64,000 nucleotides of DNA from Lasiosphaeris hirsuta (taxonomy: Eukaryota > Ascomycota > Sordariomycetes > Sordariales > Lasiosphaeriaceae), in contig JAUKUA010000005.1 in NCBI GenBank assembly GCA_030549175.1, positions 2,294,001 through 2,358,000 of the forward strand. The letters run 5' to 3'. This document shows, piece after piece, positions 21,385 through 33,451 of this stretch; the first letter of the stretch is position 1, and each line of letters begins with the position of its first letter. The notes under the pieces are model-generated. The model was not told the origin of the DNA and did no database searches. It saw nothing but the letters and a program-made list of their open reading frames with translations. The position numbers and the translations under genes were made by a program.

Positions 21385-22197
21385 TGTTGCTGATTGAAAA
21401 TAGTGATCAAGGGATTATGTGGTTTAGGTGAGGATTTGAATTTGTGTGTGTTTTGGATATCTTTGCTGGTACATATATACGCTTTTTCAGATTGCAAGCA
21501 CAGAAGTCGAGAAAAAAACCAATCCAATCGTCGCCGAGGCTGTTCGGACGCCAAGTATTAGGCTGGGTCGCTGGGGGGGAGAGGGGGGGGGGGGGGGGGG
21601 GGGCGGGGCCGTGAGGAATCACGCTACCAAATGCGGATTCGCCCCTAACCTCGGACGTCCAGAGCTGCCCGGTACACAACAGACAGCGATGCCGCCAAGG
21701 CTTAAAGCCCCTAAAGATTTGTCACTGGTTGCACAACAACCCGGCAACCAAAATTCAACAACAGCCATTGGAGACTTCCGCACCATCTTCGGCACCTCAT
21801 GGGTGCATATAGCACAAGGTAACATGAACATAATTGCCGGGGTTTCTCTCAGTTTGAATTCATGATCTCAATTCCCCGTCTCGGCATAGCCTCTCCCTCC
21901 CAGACCTCTTCCCAGGACATCTCCAACCCACAATCCGATGCCCAACCAAACCCCTTATGTTCGCCCGTTACGCCACCCGAATGCCGTGCAATAACCAGCA
22001 AGAAAGCCTCCCTAAGCCCTTGAAAAACCAAGCCAAGGGAACAAAGAATAAGAAGAAAAAGATGTTGGCATGCAGTGTCGTAAACGCATGACAAAACAAG
22101 TCTCCAAGAATGGTATGATACACCACATAACCCCCCTTCCGCCGTGGCCAATACTAGGTAGCCATCAAGTCAGAGGGAAGTATGTAAAGCCACAAGT
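21385..22197. other. intergenic with 21-G homopolymer
   Basis: About 0.8 kb between two minus-strand genes. It contains an uninterrupted run of 21 G at 21583-21603, inside the presumed promoter of the MAPEG gene. A plus-strand frame spanning 21446-21865 reads through the homopolymer (poly-Gly) and is not convincing. Confidence 0.5.
21583..21603. repeat. poly-G tract (21 nt)
   Basis: Twenty-one consecutive G on the plus strand, about 200 bases upstream of the MAPEG start codon. It is the longest of many G or C homopolymers in the intergenic DNA here. Length may be affected by sequencing error. Confidence 0.8.
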
Positions 22198-23788
22198 TCA
22201 AACGCCTCCCCTTAAACGCTGCTTGCGAGCGAGCCAATCGCCGAGCATGTTGTCGAGTTGCTATCACCACCCAGTTAGCAAGCCACCGCAATGGAAAAAA
22301 AAAACGGTAAACCCACATTCGTTATCTCAGCCAGCTTCGCATTCTGCTCTTTGAATAAGCCCCCTGTAATTGGATGTTCGGGACCTACAGGCGCAACATT
22401 CGTCTTGTCGTACACGACAACAAGAAGGTCGCGAATATCCGATCCCGAATCGAAGAAAGCACGTAAGCTTACATCGTTCCATGTCGATGATGCTGCTGTA
22501 GAGCTTGCCGTTGTGATGGAGTCCTTATTACCACGCAGCTCGCTATCATCATGGTCGATCAACTCCGGCGAAGGCGTTGACCTCAACGAAGACCGGTCCT
22601 CCTCTTGGCTTGAGGTATCCACAATGAGTGGCGGCGGATTGCTGGCATTGACCGGTGACACCTGAACTGGTGACTCTGATAAGCGTTCTACGTTCTGTTG
22701 GGGTGGTGTCGTATTGGCTGGTACGATCTTGATGGTCTGGCCGGCCCCTGAGCCGCCTTGTGGGTAGCTTCCCTGGACCGACCGCTGCTGCTGTCCCGAA
22801 CTTTCCGTGAGGATGACTGCCTGTCGCGCAGGCTCAGGGGTAATGTCCTCATCCGAGTCAAAATCGTCAAGCTCCACGCGGGATCTAGCCGTAGTGGCTA
22901 CTATTGGTCGGATTTCGCCATTGGGTGCTCTTGAAGATGCTGCTCTTGGACCCGGCTTCTCACCCTTCTTAGAAGTCTCTGGTGACTGGTTATGAGTCGA
23001 CTTTTGTCCGTTAGAGCTTCCATCTAGAGATTCTCTTGCGTCTGGGTCGACTACGCGCATGGTTGCTGGCAGATGATCAGTTCCTTGGCTCATAACTCCT
23101 TCAGAAAGGAAGGCCACTAAGTCCATACCGTGATCCTTTTGCCCGGTCCCCGCCGTCTTCCTCGTTGGTGGCGGCTCGGTCCGCGGTTGCTGCTTCTGCA
23201 ATTTGCTTGGTTGCCGTTGGGGACCTATGCCCCTTTCAGGTGATTGTGCCATTTCTTCTTCCTCCATCTCTTGTTCCTGCACATCGGTGTCGAGTGACCG
23301 CTTGCCGAAAGAATCGTCATCCTCGTCTCCCTTCGTCTTCTTATCCTTCCGGGAGAAGAAGCTTCGGATCACACCGGGCTTCTTTTCTTTCTCCCTCTTG
23401 TCCTTCTTCTTTTTATCATCCTTGCCCGGCGCGCTGTCTTTGTCCAGTTTGTCGAGGCTGGGCCTCTGCTTAATCTCCCTGGATTCGCCGGAGGACCGTC
23501 CGGCATTATCGTCACGGAGGAGATTCGGCGTCAATGTAATCTTCTTAGTCTCAACTGTGTCGTCCTTGAAAAAAGAGTCCCGAACGGTGCCATCGCTTGT
23601 CTTCTTGGGCCCATCTCCGGCTTTCGTGTCGAATATCTCCTCGCTAGTTCGAATCGCGCTTTTAATCACTACCGCGGCCTCGCCACTGGCCTTTGGATCG
23701 GTCTTGGCATCCTTCTGTTGTGATCTTGGCTTCAATGGCTCTACCTTGGCCGTTTCATCTTCCGCCTCATCGACAGCCGCCTCTTGTG

Positions 23789-23825
<37 letters not shown>

Positions 23826-25622
23826 TTGAGCGAAATATTCTGCTTCTAGGTCTTCTTCTTCGGTCGAGTAGTCAATATCTGAGTAGTCGACGTATGTAGG
23901 AGCTGCAAACTGGACTGTTTTCGTCTTCCTTCTTTTAATCGCAGACTTGAGGGGGTTCCGGGATTTCTCGGCCTGGTCACCTAGCATCGTAGCAGACAAC
24001 TGCTTGTAGTGTCAGCCAGCTCTATCAAAGACTACTATTTTTAACCCACGTCAATGTTCCGGTGTTTGTTCAGCCGGGCCAGTCTTTCTGTCGGTGTCTC
24101 AATGTGTTCGGCTGGTAGATAACCTACGGGACGAGTTAGCCTCGCCATGACCCATCGTACAAATAGCTCTCCAAGGCTTACCAATGCTGCTATCTTTTAC
24201 AACTCGTACAAGCCACCAGTAGCTGTTGCTGTCGTCGAGGAGCACCATGGTGTCTCCCTTTGTCGCATTCGCTTGCCCCTCGACTGTGGCCACAAATGTG
24301 TGAAGTGCGTAGACGAACTCGAAATCAATGTCCTCTAATTCTTGTAAGTATTCGCCATCCCAGCCGGAGTCAATAACTCTAGGATCAGCATCAGACAAGT
24401 CGTTATCATCATCTTTCCTTTCGTTGCCGTCGGGTACGTAAGGCGTTTCCATTTCATAGTCGTTGGGGCCATGCCCAATTCCGTCTTCCCCGGCATCCCC
24501 TGACCCGAGCAAACAGTCGTCGTTTGTGAAGTCCCCCGCACGAGACTTTCGCTTGGCTGAATCTCGTGAGGGTACTGACTGGGGCATCGTCGGGCTACTG
24601 CCCGGCCTGCTTTGTTCGCTTGCAGTGTCTCTCGATATACTAGCCTGTGCGTCGTCCACCTATGGTTCGTGGTAGTCGCTGGTATCGGTGGAGTCGCAAG
24701 AGGTTTCAGCTCCGTTCGAATGCCGCTTCCTCGGCTAGACGTCGGCTCTCGAACTTACCGAGTAGATGATGATAACGACGTGGAAAGGCTACACATGGCA
24801 CTTACTGATCCCACTGATCCAGCAGCAGCTGCTTAGGATGGCTGAGGTATGGGGAAGATGACCTCATATCGCTAAACACCTGGGCAACGGGGGACCAGCC
24901 GCATAGTGACGCCAATTGAACAGGAGAAGCGACTCCCCAGGGACACAATGCGCAAAATATTTAAAAACAAACCCACCGTCTTCAATTGATGGAGAACTTG
25001 AGATCTTGTCCATCATGTCGTCGTCCATGTCAACCTCGGTTTCGCCGTCGAGATCACCGTCGTCGGCGTCGACGCCCGATACGCCACCATTCTGGGCGAT
25101 TGCCAGAGCATCCTGCTGGGAACCGGTCTGCATCGCGTTATCCCTGCCACTGATTGCCCGGCTGTTCTCGCGCGGGTTATTGTAGGGGTCGGCGTCGGCG
25201 TACTGGTCGAGGTCGGTCGTTCCGCCCGGTGTCCACGAGATGCGCGGTGATCGGTACTCTTCCTCGGCCGTCTCTGCGGCAACTTCGCGAAGCGTGTCGG
25301 CCTGGTGCGGAGCCAGCAGTCGGTCGGCGACCGGCTTGAGATGAACTTGGGCGGTTGGCGCGTCTCGGTCTTGGAGATCAATGGTGTCTGGGTAAATGGG
25401 GAAGGGTCAGAAAAACGGTTTGGCGCAACTAGACACATTCGCAGGCACAGGCCCGGGGCACGGGGCTGGAGGGCTGAAGCAGGAACTGTGAAAGCGCTGC
25501 AATGCCCAGGCCAGCCACAAAGGGAGAATAGCCAGGGGCCACAGACTACCGTGGGTGGCAGGAGTGAGGCGAGATGAGGAAGACAGGCACATACCAGCGC
25601 GGATGATTAGGGGCCTCGTCAT
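22198..25622 (-). CDS. Bud14/Tea4-type SH3 cell-polarity protein
   Basis: Seven exons on the minus strand: 25622-25595, 25387-24977, 24828-24806, 24659-24182, 24123-24050, 23999-22317, 22260-22198, giving 919 residues with consistent phase. Exon 3 (23 nt) and its borders are the least certain part. An SH3 domain spans about 269-322 (FVYALHTFVATVEGQ, NSYWWLVRV, IGYLPAEHIE), followed by TPTERLARLNKHRN. Then come a basic segment with KTVQF at 365-369, which fits the PP1-docking RVxF pattern, a ~14-residue Gln run at about 396-409 (CAG repeats), and long Ser/Lys/Glu-rich disorder. The conserved end (RAFFDSGSDIRDLLVVVYDKT ... LAEITNQLDNMLGDWLARK) is restored only when the last intron is removed. 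Yeast Bud14 and fission yeast Tea4 recruit PP1 to polarity sites and regulate formins; the same role is inferred here. The 5' start is MTRPLIIRA. Confidence 0.88.
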
Positions 25623-28600
25623 GGCGAATTGAATGGGTGCTGCATGCAACCCACGACAATCCCCCAGTTATGTTTTTCTGGAGCGATCTTGCCGTCGCCT
25701 GGCGCATGCGATAATTCTCGCAGGCTCGCAGGCTCGTAGACGCAGACGGACGCAGGTTGACGAACTCGCAGACACTCGGACGTCGCACTGTCAGCGGATC
25801 GAGCTCATGAAGCAGATGCTAACCCCTGAAGTTTCCAGGCTGACCCAAAGAAGGCTGGCAAGGCGTTAAAACCTGGGCTGGGATTGTGCTTAGGGGTGGG
25901 GACTTGGCGTTCGGGCACCTGATCGCGCTGTCCGGGCACCTTGATCGCATTCGAATCTTGGTATTGCTAATGTCCAGTTGCTTTGAGATACCTCTTGTGT
26001 TGAATGTACCATAAGATATCTCAGGGCTGCTCTGGCATGATGCGAACGGAAGTAGTGGAGGCCAGTGTTCCCAGCGCCCACAGAGCCCTAAGCAAGGGCT
26101 TTTGGACAACCTGTGAAGTGAGTAGGTGGCGGACGAGAGAGGTCAGTGAGCGAGGGACTGAGGGTGAAACCACAAATTCCGGCCCGTATCTGACTACTGC
26201 AGAGCTGCGAATGCGAAAATTCGGCGTCGTGGCCGGTCAAAGAAGGGGCACTGGCGAAGAGACGATCTCTACCCTTTGAAAACGACAATTTTAATGGTAG
26301 TTGCGGAAAGATGTGCGAGATTTGGCACTTGAACTTGAGGTACAAACACGCACAGCAAAGGGAGGAGCGAATATGCGACTATCAACAGTCGGAAATCGCT
26401 CTTTGGCAGCGGCAGTACTACACCATATGCAGAAAGGTGGCCTATGTATTTTCGACCGACCATTGGTAGCCCTCGCCCCGGCCGCCGTGAAGCAAACTTG
26501 TTCGCGAAGGGAAGAAAATAGGGAGGCCCGGGCTTGCTTGGGACTTGAAACACTTGTCCCGCAGGGATGTCCCTGACCATTCACGAGCCGGGCCTCGGGT
26601 GGGTTCTTGATGGGCTTGTCGATCCATTGGATAGATCCACAATGGCAAAATGTAATGTCACTCGACACTAAAATTTCATTGGGAGGAACTTGTTTTGTTT
26701 CCGCTTGACAAGTGTGGGCAAGAACCTTAAAGAGGGGCCAGCATGAAGCCAGAACATTAGTGAACCTGACCCCGCCTTGACATCCTTCAGCGCTAGTCCC
26801 ATTCGAACTCCATTCTTCGTCTGCCCATCATCCACGCCGCGCCTGCATTGTCGACCAAATTGAACCCAAAGAATCAGGAATTCCTCCCAAGACCACGGCA
26901 TGACGATCCAATATCGCCCTCTCTGTCCTGCAGGAGAACGACGCAGATGATGTGAGCCATGTGGCACCATAGGTTGGCTTGCTTGCTGTGTGCCGCGACA
27001 CTTGTGGTTTGTCAGATTGGTGAGGCTACTGCCAGCAGCATTTCAGGGCTGCTACATCCTTTTTCGGGCTGAAAATCCCGACTTTAAAGAGACGGCTGGA
27101 CATCTGAACAATCCCCCCTTAACCGAATCCCACAACCCGAATGGCGTGGCACGATGTTGCTGCGATAGGCATAGATATAAGCTGGCCGTTCCACAAGAAC
27201 TATAGGTACTACGTACCCGCAATTCAACACGATTTACCAGGCCAAGCTCGCCATCCTCCTCTTTCAGGATAGCGACTTATCCCATCACCTTATCGCCAAC
27301 CCCAATTTGCACTCTAACCGAGCACCATTTTTTCATCACTGCGCTTCCAGTGTATTAAGTCCCTTTTACCATGGGTAGTCGTAACTCAATAATAAGGCGG
27401 CGGCAACCTCCAACCAAGTTGTCGAGAGCTTGAGACGAAGCATAGCGACTTGGACGGCGGGGTCAATGCGCTGGCATCACACCTGGTCCTGGTGCCGTTT
27501 TCAGGTTGCCCCTCGCTTGAGCACCGCCAAGCTGAGCACATATCACACGGGGTGGCGCGGGAATCTCAGTACCAAAAGACATCTACTACTCCATACAACA
27601 GATGGGCCATTCCCTAACTAGATCCCGATATTTGTAAAGACTGCCGCCAACGGAAAAGGCGCAGGAATGACTGCTGGGTGTTAACCTCGCCTTCCTGGGT
27701 CATATCTAAAATGGCCGTCTATATGCTATAAGTGTCAATGGAAACGCCTAGAGCTCATAGGTATGGTCGTGGCTAAAACAGCGGAGTAGGACCCGAACTT
27801 GGAGTAGCCTCAGGCTTCTACAAGTCGTGCGCCGTTCCGCTCACATTGAAATACGCCTTCCGATTGCCCATAGTTTCTTCTTGCCACAGAGATGACTTCA
27901 ATGGCAGACTTTGGTCAGCAGTACGAAGTGGGGGTTCCTGGAGTATCGACAGTGGCTGCATTATTCCGCTGTTTGGTGTTAGAAGTCATGTTGAAGTAAT
28001 TTGGCCTTGTCCTCTTCCTCGGCATGGCCACAGATTTGGCCTGTACCCTATGGACCAGGCAGTTATGAATCTCGCAAGACCAGCAACGTACCCCGAGTAA
28101 CCAGATGCAGCTCGTCAAGCAATTGGCAAGATACAACGATGAACAGAGCTTGGTCGATCTAGCACGATCAACCAAACCAATCGCCCTGCAATGCCAATGC
28201 ATGTCAGCTCTGCGTCAGTCAGCGTACGACATTCATCGTAGATATGTTCTCCACGACCACAGATGCGTCTAATTGGGGGGGGGCCCTGGTTGAGCAGAAG
28301 TGATTCTATTTGTTGAATAACATTATCACGCAGCTGACCACGGCAAATTATTGACGGGATTTCCTGGGCATCCATATGCCGTTATCCAATGGCGGAGGTG
28401 GACTGTGCAACTGGTGCGTTGACACAAGCATCACGGTGTTGCAACTCTTCATGGTTCGCTAGAGAAGACAGGGAGTGTATACCACGTTATCCCTGGTATT
28501 ATAATGTGGCACCTTGGGTGTGGAGGTTGCAGTCCATTTGCCAACATGGCAAATACAATGAAGCCGTGCCGGCGATGACTGGTCTTAGTACTACCTAGTC

Positions 28601-31147
28601 TATGCTACAGGTGTTGAGAATGTTTGTTAAAGGTTTGATATTCGGTACTGTTGAGATGGTATAAGATGCTTAATACTAGCTCAGTTGTGCAGCGCGTGAG
28701 TGCACGTGGTTATATGGGACGCGAATGGTGACGATGCTAGACACTTAACTCGGCGGAACACTACTAGGCATATCCATACCTAGTCTAGCCCTTTGGGTCC
28801 CTTGGAGGTCGATGAAGAGCAAGATAGCAGAGGATCTGAGGACTGCAAAGGTGATACTGAAGACTCTTCCCGTGTCTCAGAACAAATCCTCACTACCAAT
28901 GAAAGACTCGGCGGGCATTATTGAGTGCTTGTGGCAGCCCAGTAGTGGCCGTTGAGCTAGGAGGGGTTAGGGGGGTCACACTGTGACCAGCCGGTGTTTC
29001 GTCCTAAGGCGCTTCTTCCACTGAAGCGTCGGCCCGTCGAAGCAACGCAAAATGTTTCGAGGTAGGTGTAGCATCGAGCTAAACGGCACAGCTATACTTT
29101 ACACTATTTGCCAGCTTTGTTGTTGCAGTTCCCGGATTGGCTCGCGCCTTCACGGCTCTGACCACTAACGGCCAGTGCCGCCAAGACTGCTCCCACGAGG
29201 AGACAAGCCTTGCCAAGGAGCGATGCGCGTGGAGTTTGGTAACTTGGCCAGCCTTCCCGAATGTCGTGGCTGCTTGGCAGAGATCATTTTGTCTGTCTTG
29301 GCCCTCAATGAAGATCTTATAGGATGAATGTCGATGTTGCAGTCGTGACTCCAAAAGGAAAGATGCCATTGCTATCGTAACTGGCCTCACACAGCACAGG
29401 AAAGTGCAGAAGCACTTGCTCACGGTATGGGCCAAAAAGGGGTTAGTCACTGGACCCGTGCGGCCTGCTGACTGAGGCCTGTGTTCTTGCCAGGTCTTAT
29501 TCGACCCGACATTGCTACCGCTGCGACCTGCTGCGATGAATTGAAAGCTCGACCGCTCAGCGGGCGAATGTCGGCAGTTACATCGTGAGACAACTTCCAG
29601 ATGCCATCCCACCATGCTTCTGCCATTCCAACACCATCGCAAGAGAGATTTACACTACCTTAGGTTCTTACCACCCAAACGGCAGCCTGCGGGTCAACGG
29701 GCTTTTGTCTTTTGCAGTCCACACTGTTAGCATCTCTAATACGGTCATCAGGGCGGTGTTGTGTGCTAGCCGCAAGAACTTGCGCGACGCGATTGGCGAA
29801 TGCCCCACGATGGGCATGGCCCGAGCACATAAGCAAACAATTATACCTAGTGGTCTATTCTGTTTCTGTTTCTGGGAAAACAGAGGAAATAGAGTGCCCG
29901 TTCAATTTGGCTCGCGAGCTGCGCCTCCTTGCTCCTTGGGCCCGCACGAATGCGAAAGCCGGGGATCGAGATCAAACCGAACGGACACAGTGCGACTACC
30001 CACCCGGGCCCCCAAGGCTGAAAATGGTGGTCGGGCTGTCTGCAGGTGGTGTCCTCCTATGCCCCGCGGAAGGTAGAATGCGCAACTATGGACTGGGGAC
30101 TCCGTATTACCGTGCAAATGATAAGGCCCAATTTAACACGGCTTCATTTATTGTTCAGGAATGCGCCGGTATGGTGGCATCTTGGCCTTTTCCTTCTTCG
30201 GCGCACTCGCCGGCACTCAACAACGGACGAGTGGGAGACTTGTCGCCGTTTAATACGCTTTCTTATTCTTTGAGCGATAAAATCTTGCGTGTGCAATGTT
30301 CCGAGAGGGAAACAGGTAAGGAATAGCGCAGTCATAGAGGGGGGTTTTCGTGCCACCCAGAGCTGACACCAACGAAGTCAGCGTCCAGTCACCTTCCACT
30401 CTCTGAACTGTTCCGCGAAACAGGGGCCTGAGAGCCGAGTTGGACAGTGTCGTCGTACAGTGTCGTCGCTGAATGCACGTTATCTCCGCTTTGCCTCGAA
30501 GTCGCTCAGCCAGCACTCTCTGGAAGAAGGGGCATCCCCTTTCTGCCCCGGCTTTTTGATCGCTCGTGTCAAAGTTCAAACACTTTCGAGACAGTCGAGG
30601 CCAGCGATAGCGAAGAAGAAAACAATCGCAGCGCCAAACAAACACACGTATTCGCCGGTTGGGACCCACAGCGCATTCGCACCCCCCGATTTTGCTCTCT
30701 GGCTGCTCGCCGCTCGCCATTTCTTGCGTCACGCAAGCCCCGATTATCTCCCTACCAAAGATCTCTCGGCGCCCAGCCTTCACAGTATCCCCCACGCCAT
30801 CCATCGCGACAAGACCACCTTCACTTATTTGACCGCGTCTGCTTTTATCGTGCCTCAGCATCAACTGATTTTGCAGGCGGATTTATGCGGATCGTGGTAG
30901 GAAGCCCGGATCAACCTCGAATTGCCACTTGTCCGATTTGTCTCACCCGACCGATTGACCGACAACGACGACGACGACAGACATCGTTGACGACCCTCCT
31001 CAAGACGGCCCCCTGCGAAGAAACCCGTGCTTTGCGACGGATGTGGCGCCTGCGATTTTCCATGGCGATTGAGAGATAACTTGAAGGAGGCCGCAGGATT
31101 GCCACAGCGCATTCCCCAGCGGCTGGCCGCCGTCGACAACTGCCAGA
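25623..31147. other. long intergenic region without supportable genes
   Basis: About 5.5 kb between two divergent genes. Frames are short and compositionally random, and none shows a domain, signal peptide or spliceable series. Base composition is more AT-rich in about 26.3-29.3 kb than in flanking genes. I see no terminal repeats, transposase or reverse transcriptase motifs, tRNA or rRNA. The right end (about 30.4-31.1 kb) is C-rich and likely the palH promoter and 5' leader. An unannotated non-coding RNA or a heavily decayed repeat cannot be excluded. Confidence 0.45.
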
Positions 31148-33451
31148 ATGGAAGTCCGTCAGCTACTTCCCGACATAACGGCCGCACCGCCGGAACCGAC
31201 GCCATCGCTTCTGGTTTCGGCCGACCGCAGCAGCTGCTCCGTCCTTAATCTCCCGGTAGAGGGGATCCTCTCACTGCCGAATGGCGACATCTTCACCCTC
31301 ACCGCGGCGGCTGTCTTTAAGCCGGCCTGCACCTCTATCAGCACCCCGGCAATCATCGCGAACGGTGGGGGCGGAACGGTGGCCATTGCCGAATCCGAGG
31401 GATCAATGCCAACAGAAGACGGGCCGCAGTATTCGGATTTTCGAGACCCATTCTACGCATCGACATTTCCGCAATGTTATGCTCTCGCCGCAACCACGGT
31501 CGTGGCATACACACTGGTTATTATGCTATTTGCTACACCCAGATCCTTTCTAGACGGGGGAGTCGTCGTCCTTGGCCGTAAGGGCTTCACAAACGGCGGT
31601 ACTGGTACCAGCATCGGCGGACGCCCGTGGCTGCAAAAGGTGGCTGCGCTCAGTGTTGCTGTTTCCTTGACAATTGCAACTGCGGCCACCTTCCACGCGG
31701 CCGAGGTACAGTATTCTTTCGGCATCCAGAATGCAAAGACGCTCCAGGAGGATGTCTTGGGTGGTAACGAGCTCAAGATTATTCGCATCATATCCAACAC
31801 CTTTCTTTGGCTTGCCCAAGCGCAAACCCTAATCCGCCTTTTCCCCCGCCAGCGCGAGAAGGTCATCATAAAGTGGACCGCTTTCGCACTCATTACGCTC
31901 GACGTTATCTTCCAGTCCCTTAACAGCTTTCAGTATACGAACCAAGGCGCAACCCGGCCGAGGACCTTTACCGACGCCGTCCCGGCACTTAGTTATCTGT
32001 TTGCGCTTGCCCTGGGCGTTCTCTACGCAGCGTGGGTGATTTACTACTCGCTAATGAAGAAGCGCTACGCCTTTTACCACCCGCAGATGAAGAATATGAT
32101 CCTGGTGGCTGTGCTATCACTTCTCGCAATTTTGGTCCCAGTCGTCTTCTTTATCTTGGATATATCCAAGCCCGACTTCACTGGCTGGGGCGACTATGTC
32201 CGGTGGGTTGGAGCTGCCGCTGCAAGTGTAATCGTGTGGGAGTGGGTGGAGAGGATCGAAGCGTTGGAACGGGAGGAGAAAAAGGATGGAATCCTAGGAC
32301 GAGAAGTCTTTGATGGTGATGAAATGTTGGAGGTTACCCCAACCGACCGCGCCCGATCGAGGAGAAGAAAGAAGGGACCGGATGATACCGACCATGGGCG
32401 CGGTAGGAGTGGACGACATAATGATACCCAAACAACTGGGCGGAGCAACATCTGGCCCACTGTCACCTCGATCACTTCGAGATATAGGTCTGACTCAAGG
32501 TCAAGAAGGACCGAGAAACCGGGCGAGCCAGCAAATACACAGTCGACCAACAACGACAGGATACGATTTTTGCAGCCGCCATTATGGCCAGCCCGTCCAG
32601 CACCGGCAGTAACGCCAGTCAGCCGTACGGACACTGCCAGCGCCGCAAGCACCATCTATGCCATTAGGTATCATCCGTTGACGGAGACAACGTCACGGAC
32701 TACACCTCCACCTCCCCTTACGGATAATAGGCCAATGTCTAGGCGCGGCAGTTCCGCATCAAGTCATCATAGTGACGATGGCAGCACAAGCACAGGGCCG
32801 GAAGCACCGGCTCAACCTGCCCAGACGACCCAGACAGCTCGGGAAATCGAGACGTCCCGGGACATAGCACTATCAGGAAGCAGATGGCGTGCGCTCGCGC
32901 AGGGCCTCTTGTCCCGGCACACTCGTCATGTGGACGAGGAGCGCGTTATACTAGAGGAGAAAGTGCCGATCAGCGAGATTGCCGCGCAGGAGGACAGCAG
33001 CAAGTGGGATATCCGCATGCGGCTAGAGGAGTTCGCCGTGGCGCAGGCAGAAAAGTTTCGTGAAAAGATACGGCCGACTCCCGATACCGATAGCCTCCCT
33101 GTGACGGTCATCCCTGCGCCGCCTCGCAGGGGGGCTGCGCTCGCGCGGCTTTTGGAAGAAGAAGAGCTGGGATCTCATCGGAGCTCATCTCGCCCGGACC
33201 ATGGCCGCCGAAACAGCAGCGGGTCAAGAACATTGCCTACCGGAGAGGAGTCGCTACCGACCTCCCCAACATCACCGGTGCACCGAGCTATCAATGGCAC
33301 AGGTTCCTACACGGCACCGGGGCGGCGTAGAACGCCATCTGTCATTGTGATTTCGGAGCCTGAGCCGAACGCGAGTAGGCAGTCGCAGGCCGTGCTGGGA
33401 AGGCTGACGTCGGATGAGAGCTTTGCCCTGCAGCATCAGCATCAGGCTTGA
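31148..33451 (+). CDS. palH: PalH/Rim21 ambient pH sensor (7-TM)
   Basis: A single-exon gene encoding 767 residues. The extracellular N-terminus (about 1-105) is followed by seven hydrophobic segments between about 110 and 360. The family-typical stretch FRDPFYASTFPQCYALAATT leads into segment 1, then SFLDGGVVVLGRKGFTNGG, VQYSFGIQNAKTL, TFLWLAQAQTLIRLFPR and KMKNMILVAVLS-like segments; the last membrane helix ends in the VIVWEWVERIEALEREE motif of PalH proteins. The remaining ~390 residues form a cytosolic Ser/Arg/Thr-rich tail that in Aspergillus binds the arrestin-like PalF. PalH senses neutral-to-alkaline pH at the plasma membrane and, through PalF, PalI and ESCRT, triggers proteolytic activation of the transcription factor PacC. 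The start at 31148 is the first ATG of the frame. Confidence 0.92.
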   Translation: MEVRQLLPDITAAPPEPTPSLLVSADRSSCSVLNLPVEGILSLPNGDIFTLTAAAVFKPACTSISTPAIIANGGGGTVAIAESEGSMPTEDGPQYSDFRDPFYASTFPQCYALAATTVVAYTLVIMLFATPRSFLDGGVVVLGRKGFTNGGTGTSIGGRPWLQKVAALSVAVSLTIATAATFHAAEVQYSFGIQNAKTLQEDVLGGNELKIIRIISNTFLWLAQAQTLIRLFPRQREKVIIKWTAFALITLDVIFQSLNSFQYTNQGATRPRTFTDAVPALSYLFALALGVLYAAWVIYYSLMKKRYAFYHPQMKNMILVAVLSLLAILVPVVFFILDISKPDFTGWGDYVRWVGAAAASVIVWEWVERIEALEREEKKDGILGREVFDGDEMLEVTPTDRARSRRRKKGPDDTDHGRGRSGRHNDTQTTGRSNIWPTVTSITSRYRSDSRSRRTEKPGEPANTQSTNNDRIRFLQPPLWPARPAPAVTPVSRTDTASAASTIYAIRYHPLTETTSRTTPPPPLTDNRPMSRRGSSASSHHSDDGSTSTGPEAPAQPAQTTQTAREIETSRDIALSGSRWRALAQGLLSRHTRHVDEERVILEEKVPISEIAAQEDSSKWDIRMRLEEFAVAQAEKFREKIRPTPDTDSLPVTVIPAPPRRGAALARLLEEEELGSHRSSSRPDHGRRNSSGSRTLPTGEESLPTSPTSPVHRAINGTGSYTAPGRRRTPSVIVISEPEPNASRQSQAVLGRLTSDESFALQHQHQA

